Assembly: GCA_015057715.1 (NCBI GenBank)
Contig: SVDS01000028.1
Span: forward strand, 1-40,763
Length of the DNA: 40,763 bases
Direction: 5' to 3'
Origin: Paenibacillaceae bacterium
GTDB lineage: Bacteria; Bacillota; Clostridia; Lachnospirales; Lachnospiraceae
The position numbers and the translations under genes are program-made. Positions within the stretch are counted from its first letter, which is position 1. Every line of letters begins with the position of its first letter. The notes beneath the pieces are model-generated. The model was not told the DNA's origin, did no database searches, and saw only the letters and a list, made by a program, of their open reading frames with translations. Below are positions 15,220-22,859 of this stretch, in pieces.

Positions 15220-15459
15220 TTAAAGCCTCCCCAGAATTTCTTTATCAAAAAACTCCTTTGTATCTTCCGGTTTTAATGAATAGATCTGACCGTCAACCGT
15301 TACGCAGACTCCATTCACACAATTTCCGCTGCAAAAGGAACCATTTAAATCCACCTGCTCTTCCAAATGCTTCTCTCTCACCAGATTCTGAAGCTGGGCA
15401 ATGATCTCTCTGGACCCTTTTAAATGACATGCACTTCCTATGCATATTGTTACTCTCAT
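15220..15459 (-). CDS. Small thioredoxin-like [2Fe-2S] protein (NuoE C-terminal type)
   Basis: This 79-aa protein is a minimal [2Fe-2S] thioredoxin-like domain with four cysteines in the family spacing: CIGSAC near the N-terminus and CSGNC in the middle. Start ATG 15459 follows GGAGGGAG; the longer frame to 15492 would add residues without a better site. It heads the sensory operon and ends 2 bases before the PAS-hydrogenase start, whose ribosome binding site lies inside this gene. It probably delivers electrons to, or reports redox state for, the sensory hydrogenase; this is an inference from context and from HydC-like domains. Confidence 0.85.
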   Translation of the reverse strand: MRVTICIGSACHLKGSREIIAQLQNLVREKHLEEQVDLNGSFCSGNCVNGVCVTVDGQIYSLKPEDTKEFFDKEILGRL

Positions 15460-15509
15460 GAATATTCTCCCTCCGAAATAAATCCCCTGCATGAACTGCC
15501 TTTTCGACC

Positions 15510-15538
15510 ATTATCGCATATTGTTATATTTATATCAA
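15510..15538 (-). promoter_or_regulatory. Sigma-A promoter of the sensory hydrogenase operon
   Basis: On the minus strand TTGATA (15538-15533), a 17-base spacer and GATAAT (15515-15510), with TGC before the -10 (extended -10). This is one of the best promoters in the window. It begins only 8 bases past the stop codon of the adenine deaminase gene. Confidence 0.85.
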
Positions 15539-15545
15539 TACTTAT

Positions 15546-17318
15546 TTACTGATTGGATGTATTTTTTAAAGTACTGAAAAATATAGTTTTTACAACTTCC
15601 TGCCGTTGTACGTCAATCAGACCACAGGTATTTAACCGCAGCATGGGAATAACTGGAAGACTGGCAAATGCAAGGGTCATAAAAGGGTCAATTCCCGTTC
15701 CGATACCAAGCTGGTGCGCATGTGTCTTCAGCCTTTCCAGCCGCTCGTCTACCCATATTGCGGACTCCGGGCTCATAAGTCCACCGATGGGAAGAGCCAG
15801 CTCTGAAAGAACTGCTCCATCCGCCACAACCGCAATGCCCCCCTGGTTTTTCCTCACTGTATTTCCTGCAAGGGCCATATCCCGGTCATTTGTCCCTGCT
15901 ATGATCAGATTATGGGAATCATGGGCAATACTGGTTGCCACAGCCCCGCGTTTTAGTCCATATCCGCCAAGGAAACCAAGGCCTGTATGTCCGGTATTCT
16001 TATGCCGCTCCAATACTGCCATCTTTACAATATCCAAGGCAGTAAGGGCATCCGGATCAGCTCTCAGCTTTTCAGTCCATGGCACAAGTCTCTCTTTTGT
16101 AGTCAGTTCTCCGGGAGTTAAACATAAAACCCGTATGGTGTCTCCCTCTTCCTTCATAACAAAGTCTTCTGGCACAATCTCTTTTAACCGGAAGGAGTTA
16201 CCCACTTTATCCGGTATCTGTCTGTGGGAATTTGTACCAGCCTCTTGAGATTGTACCAGTCTTCCATCTTCTGCCACCAGAATTCCTTTCCGGTAAACCT
16301 TACTGACTGTAAACTCCTTAAGATCAGAAACAACAATGAGATTTGCCTGATAACCGGGTGCAATGGCTCCTGTCTCACTCAGTCTGAAATACCGGGCAGC
16401 CTGATAAGAAGCCATGATCACGGCACGCACCGGATCAGCTCCCAGCCTGATCGCCTCTCTGATAATATAATCCATATGGCCAAGCCTGGATAGCTCGCCA
16501 GGGTGCCTGTCATCGGTTACCAGCATACAGCGGTGATAATAGGGCTCCTCAAACAGGGGAAGGAGGGCCTTTAAGTTCCTGGCCGCAGTACCTTCCCGTA
16601 TCATCACCCACTGTCCCCGTTTCATCTTTTCCACTGCTTCTTCCATGGAGGAGCACTCATGATCCGACCCAACACCGGCCGTGATATAAGCATTTAACTG
16701 CCTGCCGGAAAGAAGGGGGCCGTGACCATCGATGATCCGGTCATGACTTACGGCACTCACTATTTTTTTCATAATACCCGGATCTGCCTGTACGGTTCCG
16801 TGGGAATCCATCAGCTCTGCAAGTCCAAGTACATATTTTTCCTGATAAAAGGGGGCCAGATCATCTGCTGTTAAAACAGCTCCGGACTCATCAAGCTTTG
16901 CTGCCGGAACACAGGAAGGGAGCATGAAATACACATCCAGATCCAGGTTCCTGGACCGCTCCATCATAAATCTGATACCCTCTGTTCCTGCCACATTGGC
17001 AATCTCATGGGGATCCGTAATGACTGCTGAAGTACCATGAGGTATTACGGTTTTCGCAAATTCTTCAGGGGAGAGCATGGAACTCTCCAAGTGGATATGT
17101 CCGTCAATCAAACCGGGGCACACCACCTGGCCGCTTAAATCCACCTCTGTTTCCCCCTCATAAAAACCGATCCCCACAATATATCCGCCCTCAATGGCGA
17201 TATCACCATCTTCCAGCTCTGAAGTAAATACATTCACCATACTGGCATTTTTCAATACCAGAGATGGTTTTTTTCTTCCTGACGCAGCAAATATCCGTTC
17301 CGCCAGCATACGATCCAT
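15546..17318 (-). CDS. ade: Adenine deaminase
   Basis: This 590-aa amidohydrolase is of AdeC type. The metal-binding motif GLIDGHIHLESSML lies near residue 70, followed by GTSAVITDPHEIANVAG, DGHGPLLSGRQLNAY, TAGVGSDHECSS and LVTDDRHP. The C-terminal adenine deaminase domain has HDSHNLIIAGTNDRDMA. It converts adenine to hypoxanthine plus ammonia in the cytoplasm. The length is normal for the family. It lies 15 bases after the purine nucleoside phosphorylase gene with an AAGGAGG site, forming a two-gene purine salvage operon. No terminator is visible after its stop, so read-through into the sensory hydrogenase operon is possible. Confidence 0.95.
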   Translation of the reverse strand: MDRMLAERIFAASGRKKPSLVLKNASMVNVFTSELEDGDIAIEGGYIVGIGFYEGETEVDLSGQVVCPGLIDGHIHLESSMLSPEEFAKTVIPHGTSAVITDPHEIANVAGTEGIRFMMERSRNLDLDVYFMLPSCVPAAKLDESGAVLTADDLAPFYQEKYVLGLAELMDSHGTVQADPGIMKKIVSAVSHDRIIDGHGPLLSGRQLNAYITAGVGSDHECSSMEEAVEKMKRGQWVMIREGTAARNLKALLPLFEEPYYHRCMLVTDDRHPGELSRLGHMDYIIREAIRLGADPVRAVIMASYQAARYFRLSETGAIAPGYQANLIVVSDLKEFTVSKVYRKGILVAEDGRLVQSQEAGTNSHRQIPDKVGNSFRLKEIVPEDFVMKEEGDTIRVLCLTPGELTTKERLVPWTEKLRADPDALTALDIVKMAVLERHKNTGHTGLGFLGGYGLKRGAVATSIAHDSHNLIIAGTNDRDMALAGNTVRKNQGGIAVVADGAVLSELALPIGGLMSPESAIWVDERLERLKTHAHQLGIGTGIDPFMTLAFASLPVIPMLRLNTCGLIDVQRQEVVKTIFFSTLKNTSNQ

Positions 17319-17333
17319 AGGCCCCTTCCTCCT

Positions 17334-18164
17334 TTATTTACCGGCAAGTTTCGTAATGGATGCCGTAATCAGCTTTTTAAACAGCGGTGCTACCCGGTCA
17401 GCCGTCTCCTGAACTTCTGCATGGCTTAAAGGCTGGTCGATTATACCGCATGCCATATTGGTGATACAGGAAATACCGCAAACCTTCATACCCATATGGT
17501 TGGCAGCAAGCGCCTCACAGGCTGTACTCATTCCAACTGCATCCGCTCCCAATATCCGGCACATCTGCACTTCTGCTGGAGATTCATAGGCGGGTCCTGT
17601 CAGCTGCAGATAAATTCCCTCCTGCAGTTCAATTCCCTCTTCCTTTGCCGCTTCTTTAATTACCGCTCTCAGCTCCTTGCGGTAAATATCGCTCATATCC
17701 GGGAATCTGGTTCCCAGCTCCCCAATGTTGGTTCCAATTAGCGGAGAAGGAACAAATGTGGCAATGTGATCCTTAAGAAGCATAAAATCACCCGGTTTGA
17801 ATTCCTTGTTCACCCCACCACAGGCATTGGTCAAAAATAAAGTCTTTGCACCCATAAGTCCCATAAGTCTCGTTGGGAGAACTACATCCGTCATAGGATA
17901 TCCTTCATAAAAATGAACCCGCCCCTGCATAATGACTACTGGAACTTTATTTACATAACCAAAAATGAATCTTCCTTTATGACCGGCTACGGTTGAAACC
18001 GGAAATCCCTCAATGTCTTTATAATCTATGGTGGCAGCTACTTCAATCTCCTCCGCATATTCCCCAAGTCCGGAACCAAGAATAAGGGCAACCTCGGGAA
18101 CAAAATCAGTTTTCTCCCGCACACTTTTTAAACAGCTTAAAAGCTTCTCATATACATCATTCAT
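17334..18164 (-). CDS. Purine nucleoside phosphorylase (trimeric PNP-I type)
   Basis: This 276-aa protein has the PNP-I motifs: LILGSGLGEYAEEI (phosphate loop), STVAGHKGRF, GRVHFYEGYPM, LTNACGGVN, GPAYESPAEVQM, VGMSTACEALAANH and CITNMACG. The Glu of YESPAE and the Asn of ITNMA fit binding of 6-oxopurines, so inosine, guanosine and their deoxy forms are the likely substrates, releasing hypoxanthine or guanine plus ribose-1-phosphate. Together with adenine deaminase it channels purines to hypoxanthine. The start ATG at 18164 follows AAAGGAG. The 5' leader carries a hairpin and a dyad over the -10, but no purine riboswitch signature. Confidence 0.95.
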   Translation of the reverse strand: MNDVYEKLLSCLKSVREKTDFVPEVALILGSGLGEYAEEIEVAATIDYKDIEGFPVSTVAGHKGRFIFGYVNKVPVVIMQGRVHFYEGYPMTDVVLPTRLMGLMGAKTLFLTNACGGVNKEFKPGDFMLLKDHIATFVPSPLIGTNIGELGTRFPDMSDIYRKELRAVIKEAAKEEGIELQEGIYLQLTGPAYESPAEVQMCRILGADAVGMSTACEALAANHMGMKVCGISCITNMACGIIDQPLSHAEVQETADRVAPLFKKLITASITKLAGK

Positions 18165-18187
18165 ATTGTTTTTTCTCCTTTCACAAT

Positions 18188-18211
18188 CCTGACAGAGTCA
18201 CGCTCTTCAGG
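18188..18211 (-). repeat. Hairpin in the 5' leader of the purine nucleoside phosphorylase mRNA
   Basis: CCTGA + AGAG pairs with CTCT + TCAGG (9 bp with one bulged C, 5-base loop). It lies between the predicted start point and the ribosome binding site. It has no T run, so it is not a terminator; it may stabilise the mRNA. Confidence 0.5.
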
Positions 18212-18228
18212 TGTTACAAGTATAACAC
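18211..18228 (-). promoter_or_regulatory. Extended -10 promoter with overlapping operator-like dyad
   Basis: The minus strand carries TGTTATACT (extended -10, hexamer at 18219-18224). The same bases lie inside a perfect dyad GTGTTA-N6-TAACAC, a likely repressor site for the pnp-ade operon. Confidence 0.5.
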
Positions 18229-18254
18229 ATTTCCATAAGATTCTGCATAATATT

Positions 18255-18284
18255 TTGACAAACAAGACTGAAAAATGGTATACT
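18255..18284 (+). promoter_or_regulatory. Sigma-A promoter of the NMT1/THI5-like transporter operon
   Basis: TTGACA (18255-18260), 18-base spacer, TATACT (18279-18284). It is divergent from the purine operon promoter and upstream of a structured leader. Confidence 0.85.
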
Positions 18285-18290
18285 TTACCT

Positions 18291-18381
18291 GTTCGTACTA
18301 ACCCGAAAGGAATACCTGACGGAGAAGGCGAGGAGAATACGTCAAACCGGAAATCCCATGCCTGTCGGCGTGGTTTTTTTT
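18291..18381 (+). promoter_or_regulatory. Structured 5' leader with intrinsic terminator (riboswitch or attenuator candidate)
   Basis: From the predicted start near 18291 the leader runs about 65 bases and then forms a terminator: CCATGCC (18356-18362), loop TGTC, GGCGTGG (18367-18373), followed by eight T. The coding region starts 56 bases later, so the terminator must be conditional for the transporter to be expressed. An alternative pairing of GGC-N2-GGA at 18327-18334 with TCC-N3-GCC at 18354-18362 would disrupt the terminator. The CTGAGA box of the TPP riboswitch is absent, and I recognise no other class. A GACG/CGTC pair (18318-18321, 18340-18343) may close part of an aptamer. Confidence 0.65.
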
Positions 18382-18436
18382 CATCCGTTTGCATAAAACC
18401 AATATAAAATGGTACGGACAGAAAGTGAGGATTATT

Positions 18437-19519
18437 ATGAAAAAAGTTTTATCAGCACTTGCAGCACTTGCTATGACAGCCGTTGTATTAACCGGCTGTG
18501 CTAAAAGCAGTCCACAGGCTTCCGCTCCCGCACCGGAAAGCACATCTGCGGCCCAGACTACAGCGGCACCAGAAACCACCAAAGCACCAGAAAGCACCAA
18601 AGCAGAGGGTTCAAAAGACTCCTACACCTTAAAGATCGGTTCTTTAAAAGGTCCTACTTCCATGGGACTGGTAAAGCTGATGGACAAGGCTAAAAAAGGA
18701 GAAACCGGGAATTCCTATGAATTTACCATGGTGACTGCAGCCGATGAGCTTCTTGGTAAAATTGTGAGCGGAGAACTGGATGTCGCCCTGATCCCTGCCA
18801 ATATGTCATCCATCCTTTACACCAAAACCAAACAAAATGTAACCGTTCTTGACATCAATACCATGGGCGTTCTTTATGCGGTGTCTTCGAATGATTCCAT
18901 TCACACCACAGCTGATTTAAAGGGGAAAACTGTTTATTTAACAGGAAAAGGAACTACTCCTGATTATGCCTTAAATTACGTTCTGAAGGCAAACGGGCTG
19001 ACTGCTGATGATGTAAAACTGGAATATAAGTCAGAAGCAGCGGAAGTAGCCGCTGTATTAAAAGAAAAACCGGATGCAGTAGGTCTTCTTCCACAGCCAT
19101 TTGTGACAGCAGCCATGGCTCAGAACGATCAGCTGAAAATGGTGCTTGATTTAAACAAAGAGTGGGATGCAGCTGCAAAAGAAGGCAGCGGAAGTCTGGT
19201 AACTGGCGTTACCGTCTGCAGAAATGATGTTTTAAAGGATCATAAGGAAGCCATTGATCAATTTCTTGCAGATCACAAGGAATCTGCAGAATTTGCCAAT
19301 AATAATGTAAGCGAGGCTGCTGCATTAGTGGCTGCCGCTGGAATTATTGAAAAAGCACCTGTTGCAGAAAAAGCAATTCCTTTCTGCAGCATTACCTATG
19401 TAGACAGTGAAAAAATGAAATCCCTTTTAAGCGGATATTTAAATGTTCTTTATGAAATGGAACCTCAGACAGTCGGAGGCGCACTGCCTGGTGATGACTT
19501 CTACTATATTCATCAGTAA
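18437..19519 (+). CDS. NMT1/THI5-like ABC transporter substrate-binding lipoprotein
   Basis: This 360-aa lipoprotein has a signal peptide ending in a lipobox (VVLTGC, Cys near 21), an Ala/Thr/Glu/Pro-rich linker, then a periplasmic-binding fold: LKIGSLKGPTSMGLVKLMDK, SGELDVALIPANMSSILYTK, LKGKTVYLTGKGTTPDYALN, KPDAVGLLPQPFVTAAMAQ. This is the NMT1/THI5 or SsuA-like class, which binds pyrimidine precursors of thiamine, sulfonates, nitrate or related small ligands. Start ATG 18437 is preferred because the signal peptide begins there and GTGAGG precedes it. It is followed by permease and ATPase genes. The ligand cannot be told from sequence; the leader RNA may report on it. Confidence 0.9.
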   Translation: MKKVLSALAALAMTAVVLTGCAKSSPQASAPAPESTSAAQTTAAPETTKAPESTKAEGSKDSYTLKIGSLKGPTSMGLVKLMDKAKKGETGNSYEFTMVTAADELLGKIVSGELDVALIPANMSSILYTKTKQNVTVLDINTMGVLYAVSSNDSIHTTADLKGKTVYLTGKGTTPDYALNYVLKANGLTADDVKLEYKSEAAEVAAVLKEKPDAVGLLPQPFVTAAMAQNDQLKMVLDLNKEWDAAAKEGSGSLVTGVTVCRNDVLKDHKEAIDQFLADHKESAEFANNNVSEAAALVAAAGIIEKAPVAEKAIPFCSITYVDSEKMKSLLSGYLNVLYEMEPQTVGGALPGDDFYYIHQ

Positions 19520-19540
19520 CCACCTAAAGGAGATCCCAAT

Positions 19541-20311
19541 ATGAATGCAGGCATTCTCCGCTTTAAAAAAGCCGGAATTATCCTGTTCTGGCTTTTGATA
19601 TGGCAGGCTGCCAGTACGGCAGTCCACAACAGCATAATACTGGTTGGTCCTTTGGACGTCATATTGGCATTAATCAATCAGATCCGTCTGGCAGACTTTT
19701 GGAAAACGATCGGTTTTTCTTTTGGAAAAATCAGCCTTGGATTTCTTTCTGCTTTTGCAGCCGGGATTTTAGCCGGCGGAGCTGCCTGCCGATACCCCCT
19801 CATTGGAGATTTTCTGTCGCCGCTTATGGCACTGATGAAGTCCGTTCCCGTCGCCTCCTTTGTTATACTGGCGTTAATCTGGGCAGGATCTGAAAATCTC
19901 TCGGTGATTATCGGGTTTCTTGTTGTATTTCCCATAATCTATATACAGACCATGGCAGGAATCAAAAGTACGGATCAGCAACTGCTTCAAATGGCCGATG
20001 TTTTCCAGATGTCAGAAGCAAAAAGATTTTTTTATCTCTACCGTCCGGCGCTGCTTCCCTATCTGGCAAGCGGCTGCCGGGTGGCGCTTGGTATGAGCTG
20101 GAAATCAGGAATTGCCGCAGAGGTAATCGGCGTTCCTCTCCATTCAATTGGTGAAAAGCTATATCTTTCCAAGATTTATTTAAGTACTGCTGATTTATTT
20201 GCATGGACACTGGTGATCATTCTGCTCAGTGCGCTTTTTGAATCCTTCTTCCTATGGCTTTTAAGCCTGGCATCTCCCGGAATCAGACAAAATAAGAAAG
20301 AGGTAGGATGA
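19541..20311 (+). CDS. ABC transporter permease (SsuC/ThiX-like)
   Basis: This 256-aa polytopic membrane protein has about six hydrophobic segments. The binding-protein-dependent permease signature lies in the middle (LADFWKTIGFSFGKISLGFL and MADVFQMSEAKRFFYLYRPALLP, the EAA-type loop that contacts the ATPase). The first segment is at about residues 10-30. A GGAGA site precedes the ATG. Its stop overlaps the ATPase start by four bases (ATGA). It forms the membrane channel for the ligand delivered by the upstream lipoprotein. Confidence 0.9.
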   Translation: MNAGILRFKKAGIILFWLLIWQAASTAVHNSIILVGPLDVILALINQIRLADFWKTIGFSFGKISLGFLSAFAAGILAGGAACRYPLIGDFLSPLMALMKSVPVASFVILALIWAGSENLSVIIGFLVVFPIIYIQTMAGIKSTDQQLLQMADVFQMSEAKRFFYLYRPALLPYLASGCRVALGMSWKSGIAAEVIGVPLHSIGEKLYLSKIYLSTADLFAWTLVIILLSALFESFFLWLLSLASPGIRQNKKEVG

Positions 20312-20892
20312 ATATGGAACTTGTAATCAGAAAGCTTTGCAAGTCCTTTGACGGACATTCCGTACTAGACCATGTAAATCTTCATCTCGTATCGGGTAAT
20401 GTTTACTGCCTCATGGGACCATCCGGATCAGGGAAAACCACATTGTTTCATATACTGCTGGGTCTTGTTTCAGCGGATTCCGGAGAGGTAAACGGTCTTA
20501 ACAAAGAAAGAATTTCAGCCGTATTTCAGGAAAACCGGCTCTGCGAAGCGTTCACTCCGGTAGAGAATGTAACCATGGTAATGCCTTCCTCTTCGGGGAA
20601 TAATAAAAGGAAGGCCAGGGAAGCCCTTAAACGTCTGTTGCCTGACGAATCTCTGGACCGTCCGGCATCAACCTTAAGTGGTGGAATGAAGCGCCGTGTG
20701 GCCATAATACGCGCTCTAACGGTACCTTTTGATATGGTAATCATGGATGAACCGTTTACGGGCCTTGATGAAGAGACAAAACAACAGGTCATGACCTATA
20801 TAAAAGAGCAATCGGCAGGAAAGCTGGTTTTAATCAGTACACATCAGGAAGAGGATGTTCAGCTGTTAAACGGAATAAAGATCCACTTATAA
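20308..20892 (+). CDS. ABC transporter ATP-binding protein (SsuB/ThiZ-like)
   Basis: This 194-aa ATPase has Walker A GPSGSGKTT, a Q-loop region (AVFQENRL), the signature LSGGMKRRVAI, Walker B MVIMDEPFTGLDE and the switch His (ISTHQEEDV). It is short for the family (usually 240-260 aa) because it lacks most of the C-terminal extension, but all catalytic motifs are present. It overlaps the permease gene by four bases and ends at a terminator, so the operon is leader RNA, binding protein, permease, ATPase. Confidence 0.95.
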   Translation: MNMELVIRKLCKSFDGHSVLDHVNLHLVSGNVYCLMGPSGSGKTTLFHILLGLVSADSGEVNGLNKERISAVFQENRLCEAFTPVENVTMVMPSSSGNNKRKAREALKRLLPDESLDRPASTLSGGMKRRVAIIRALTVPFDMVIMDEPFTGLDEETKQQVMTYIKEQSAGKLVLISTHQEEDVQLLNGIKIHL

Positions 20893-20937
20893 AAGCAGGG
20901 GCAATAACCATGTTGAACTGGTTACTGCCCCTGCTTT
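20892..20937. terminator. Bidirectional terminator between the ABC operon and the lipoprotein gene
   Basis: Long stem AAAGCAGGGGCA.TAACCA / TGGTTA.TGCCCCTGCTTT with one mismatch and an 8-base loop. T-rich tails lie on both strands between convergent genes. Confidence 0.9.
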
Positions 20938-20964
20938 CATTCATTCATTCAATGATTGTTATTT

Positions 20965-21684
20965 TTATTTCAGTTTAAGAGAATCCAGAGCAGCTTCAAT
21001 CTGTCCTTCTACACCGCTGTCAGTTGAACCAATGGTTCCTGCTGCGCTGATATAGGTTTTAGTAGCTGCGTTATAAGAACCGGAGATAGCGTAATAACGA
21101 ACTCCATCCTGAGGTGTCTTATACCGGAGTGCATAACGGAATGTCTGGCTGCCGTCACTGCCGTTTTTAACATCGTAACGGACAAATTCCATATCCTCAC
21201 CACGGCTGATTAACTTCTTATACTCATCCATGGTAGCCGGATAAACTTCTCTGGCTCCATCTGCATCATCACCCTGTACATAAGTAACTTCCAGGTAATC
21301 TTCGCCGTTAGGTGAAGAAATCGCTACCACGCTCTCGTCTCCGTCCTCGTCCAGTGACCAGCCTTTTGGCGGCATAATCTGATATTTGCCTGATTTGGAA
21401 GTAAATAAGCCTTCTTTAATATCTCCTGCATCATTGGCTGTAATCGGCTGTGTTTCTTTTGTTTCCTCTTCTTCCGATGTATCCTCAGCTTCTGATGTTT
21501 CCTGCCCAGAAGAAGCCACTTCTGCGTTCACCGCTGTGGTTGCCTCAGTGGATGCTTCTGCCTGTGTCTGCTGCTTGGTTTCCTGCGTCGATTCCGCTTT
21601 AGTATTATTCTTTCCGCAGGCTGTCGCTGTCATCATCACTGTCATCGCAATCAAAATCCCTGCTAAGATCTTATTTTTTCTCAT
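20965..21684 (-). CDS. Lipoprotein of unknown function (PsbP/DcrB-like style)
   Basis: This 239-aa predicted lipoprotein has a hydrophobic signal ending in ATAC (Cys near residue 23), a Thr/Glu/Ser-rich linker of about 60 residues, and a C-terminal domain. That domain reads SKSGKYQIMPPKGWSLDED, SPNGEDYLEVTYVQG and later YYAISGSYNAATKTYISAAG. The pattern of a short beta-rich domain with a KGW motif and a final amphipathic helix resembles PsbP/DcrB-like folds of secreted proteins, but I do not assign a function. Start ATG 21684 has AGGAG 8 bases upstream. The linker resembles those of the deacetylase and binding proteins in this window. Confidence 0.75.
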   Translation of the reverse strand: MRKNKILAGILIAMTVMMTATACGKNNTKAESTQETKQQTQAEASTEATTAVNAEVASSGQETSEAEDTSEEEETKETQPITANDAGDIKEGLFTSKSGKYQIMPPKGWSLDEDGDESVVAISSPNGEDYLEVTYVQGDDADGAREVYPATMDEYKKLISRGEDMEFVRYDVKNGSDGSQTFRYALRYKTPQDGVRYYAISGSYNAATKTYISAAGTIGSTDSGVEGQIEAALDSLKLK

Positions 21685-21728
21685 AGAATCACTCCTCATC
21701 ATAAAATTCTTTTCTGGTGACGTGGAGG

Positions 21729-21734
21729 ATTATA
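21729..21734 (-). promoter_or_regulatory. Putative extended -10 promoter for the lipoprotein gene
   Basis: The minus strand reads TGTTATAAT, 45 bases before the start codon. The -35 is poor. A second TGCTATACT lies about 20 bases further upstream. Confidence 0.45.
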
Positions 21735-21793
21735 ACATGAACAGTCCTGAAAGTATAGCATTTTAAACGAACCGAAAGAATCACAATGAAATC

Positions 21794-22273
21794 TTAATAA
21801 TTTTCCCAGATGACACCAGGACTCTCCAGATTTAGTAATTTCACTTTAATATTCAGTCCTCCCCCATATCCCACAAGGCTTTTGTCTGCACCAATTACAC
21901 GGTGACAGGGGATGATTATGGAAATGGGGTTGCGGTTATTTGCCATTCCCACTGCACGGCAGGCCTTTTCATTACCAATCTGCACGGCAATCTCTTTATA
22001 ACTTCTTGTCTGTCCGTAAGGAATGGTGCAAAGTGCCTCCCATACCTTTTTTTGAAATGCGGTTCCCTCAGGCTTTAACGGAAGATCAAATTCTGTTCTT
22101 TCTCCTATTAAATACTCGTTCAGCTGACGAACCGCCTCCTTAATCAGGTCTGTGGACTTTTTTAGCCCCTCTTTTGGAGCTTCACTCCCAAATTCCACAC
22201 CTAATACCCAATCCTCATCACATATTACCTGAATAGGACCCAGTTCACTCTCAAAAATATCCCAGTATTTCAT
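21794..22273 (-). CDS. ogt: Methylated-DNA--protein-cysteine methyltransferase
   Basis: This 159-aa protein has the DNA-binding region (FQKKVWEALCTIPYGQTRSYKEIA), the arginine/asparagine hinge (RAVGMANNRNP) and the active-site motif IPCHRVI followed by GYGGGLNIKVKLLNLE. It removes O6-alkyl groups from guanine in DNA by irreversible transfer to the cysteine of PCHR. The N-terminal 70 residues are the variable Ogt domain. Length is normal. It starts with ATG 22273 after AAAGGAG and is probably monocistronic. Confidence 0.95.
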   Translation of the reverse strand: MKYWDIFESELGPIQVICDEDWVLGVEFGSEAPKEGLKKSTDLIKEAVRQLNEYLIGERTEFDLPLKPEGTAFQKKVWEALCTIPYGQTRSYKEIAVQIGNEKACRAVGMANNRNPISIIIPCHRVIGADKSLVGYGGGLNIKVKLLNLESPGVIWENY

Positions 22274-22319
22274 AAGTACTCCTTTCTCTTTCGTTTTTCC
22301 TTTTTTACTGTCTGTAACA

Positions 22320-22325
22320 ATTATA
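22320..22325 (-). promoter_or_regulatory. Putative extended -10 promoter for the methyltransferase gene
   Basis: The minus strand reads TGATATAAT here, with TTTCTG 17 bases upstream as a partial -35, about 47 bases before the start codon. The stretch 22274-22747 holds no gene; besides this promoter I see only the hairpin at 22541-22572 and the tRNA promoter. Confidence 0.5.
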
Positions 22326-22540
22326 TCATAAGAAGCATTACACAGAAATTACTTTTTCAAGTCAGCAAATCCTCTTTATATGGGAATACTTTCTATTTTT
22401 TCAAACATTACTTAGAATTCTTTTAGTTTTTTTATGAAATCTTTATCGACTGGTCAAACTTATGTCATAATTCCAGGGTATACTGATATTTGTAAAGGAA
22501 CCCCACCCTTTTAACATTGACTTTTTATTTTTCATACTCA

Positions 22541-22572
22541 AACCGGCAGGAACATTTATGTACCTGCCGGTT
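22541..22572. repeat. Strong inverted repeat in the gene-free stretch
   Basis: Perfect 10-bp arms AACCGGCAGG / CCTGCCGGTT enclose an inner ACAT/ATGT pair. The hairpin is very stable but has no proper T run on either strand. It may be an mRNA end, a degenerate terminator or a protein site. Confidence 0.6.
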
Positions 22573-22668
22573 CCTCCCATTTTAAGGCTATTCTATCTGC
22601 TTTTCTCCCCTTACGAAATCCCGCAAATATCAGCTTTTTTCGATTTTTATTTTTTTTTGAAAATATTG

Positions 22669-22697
22669 TTGACAAATCTATATCCATCATATATAAT
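22669..22697 (+). promoter_or_regulatory. Sigma-A promoter of the tRNA cluster
   Basis: TTGACA, 17-base spacer, TATAAT: a full consensus match, 50 bases before the first tRNA. Confidence 0.95.
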
Positions 22698-22747
22698 AAC
22701 TCTTGCGTTGCGGAAAACAAGAAAAAAACAAAGACGCAAAAAACCTT

Positions 22748-22822
22748 CGGGGTGTGGCTCAGCTTGGCTAGAGCGCCTGGTTTGGGACCAGGAAGTCGCA
22801 GGTTCGAATCCTGTCACCCCGA
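22748..22822 (+). tRNA. tRNA-Pro (anticodon TGG)
   Basis: Complete cloverleaf: acceptor CGGGGTG / CACCCCG, anticodon loop TTTGGGA, T arm GTTCGAATC. CCA is not encoded. Confidence 0.97.
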
Positions 22823-22859
22823 CTTGAGATCAAGTCATTTATTTCTCAAAAAAGCCTTT

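Noticed and set aside
18165-18250. Purine riboswitch before the purine nucleoside phosphorylase gene
   Set aside because: The conserved purine aptamer loops and terminal pairing are absent; only a simple hairpin and a dyad are visible.
18291-18381. TPP riboswitch
   Set aside because: The CTGAGA box and the 5' helix sequence are missing; only an ACCTGA-like string is present, which is not enough.
22558-22827. 89-aa plus-strand ORF
   Set aside because: It runs through the tRNA promoter and tRNA-Pro and has no ribosome binding site; it is a chance frame.
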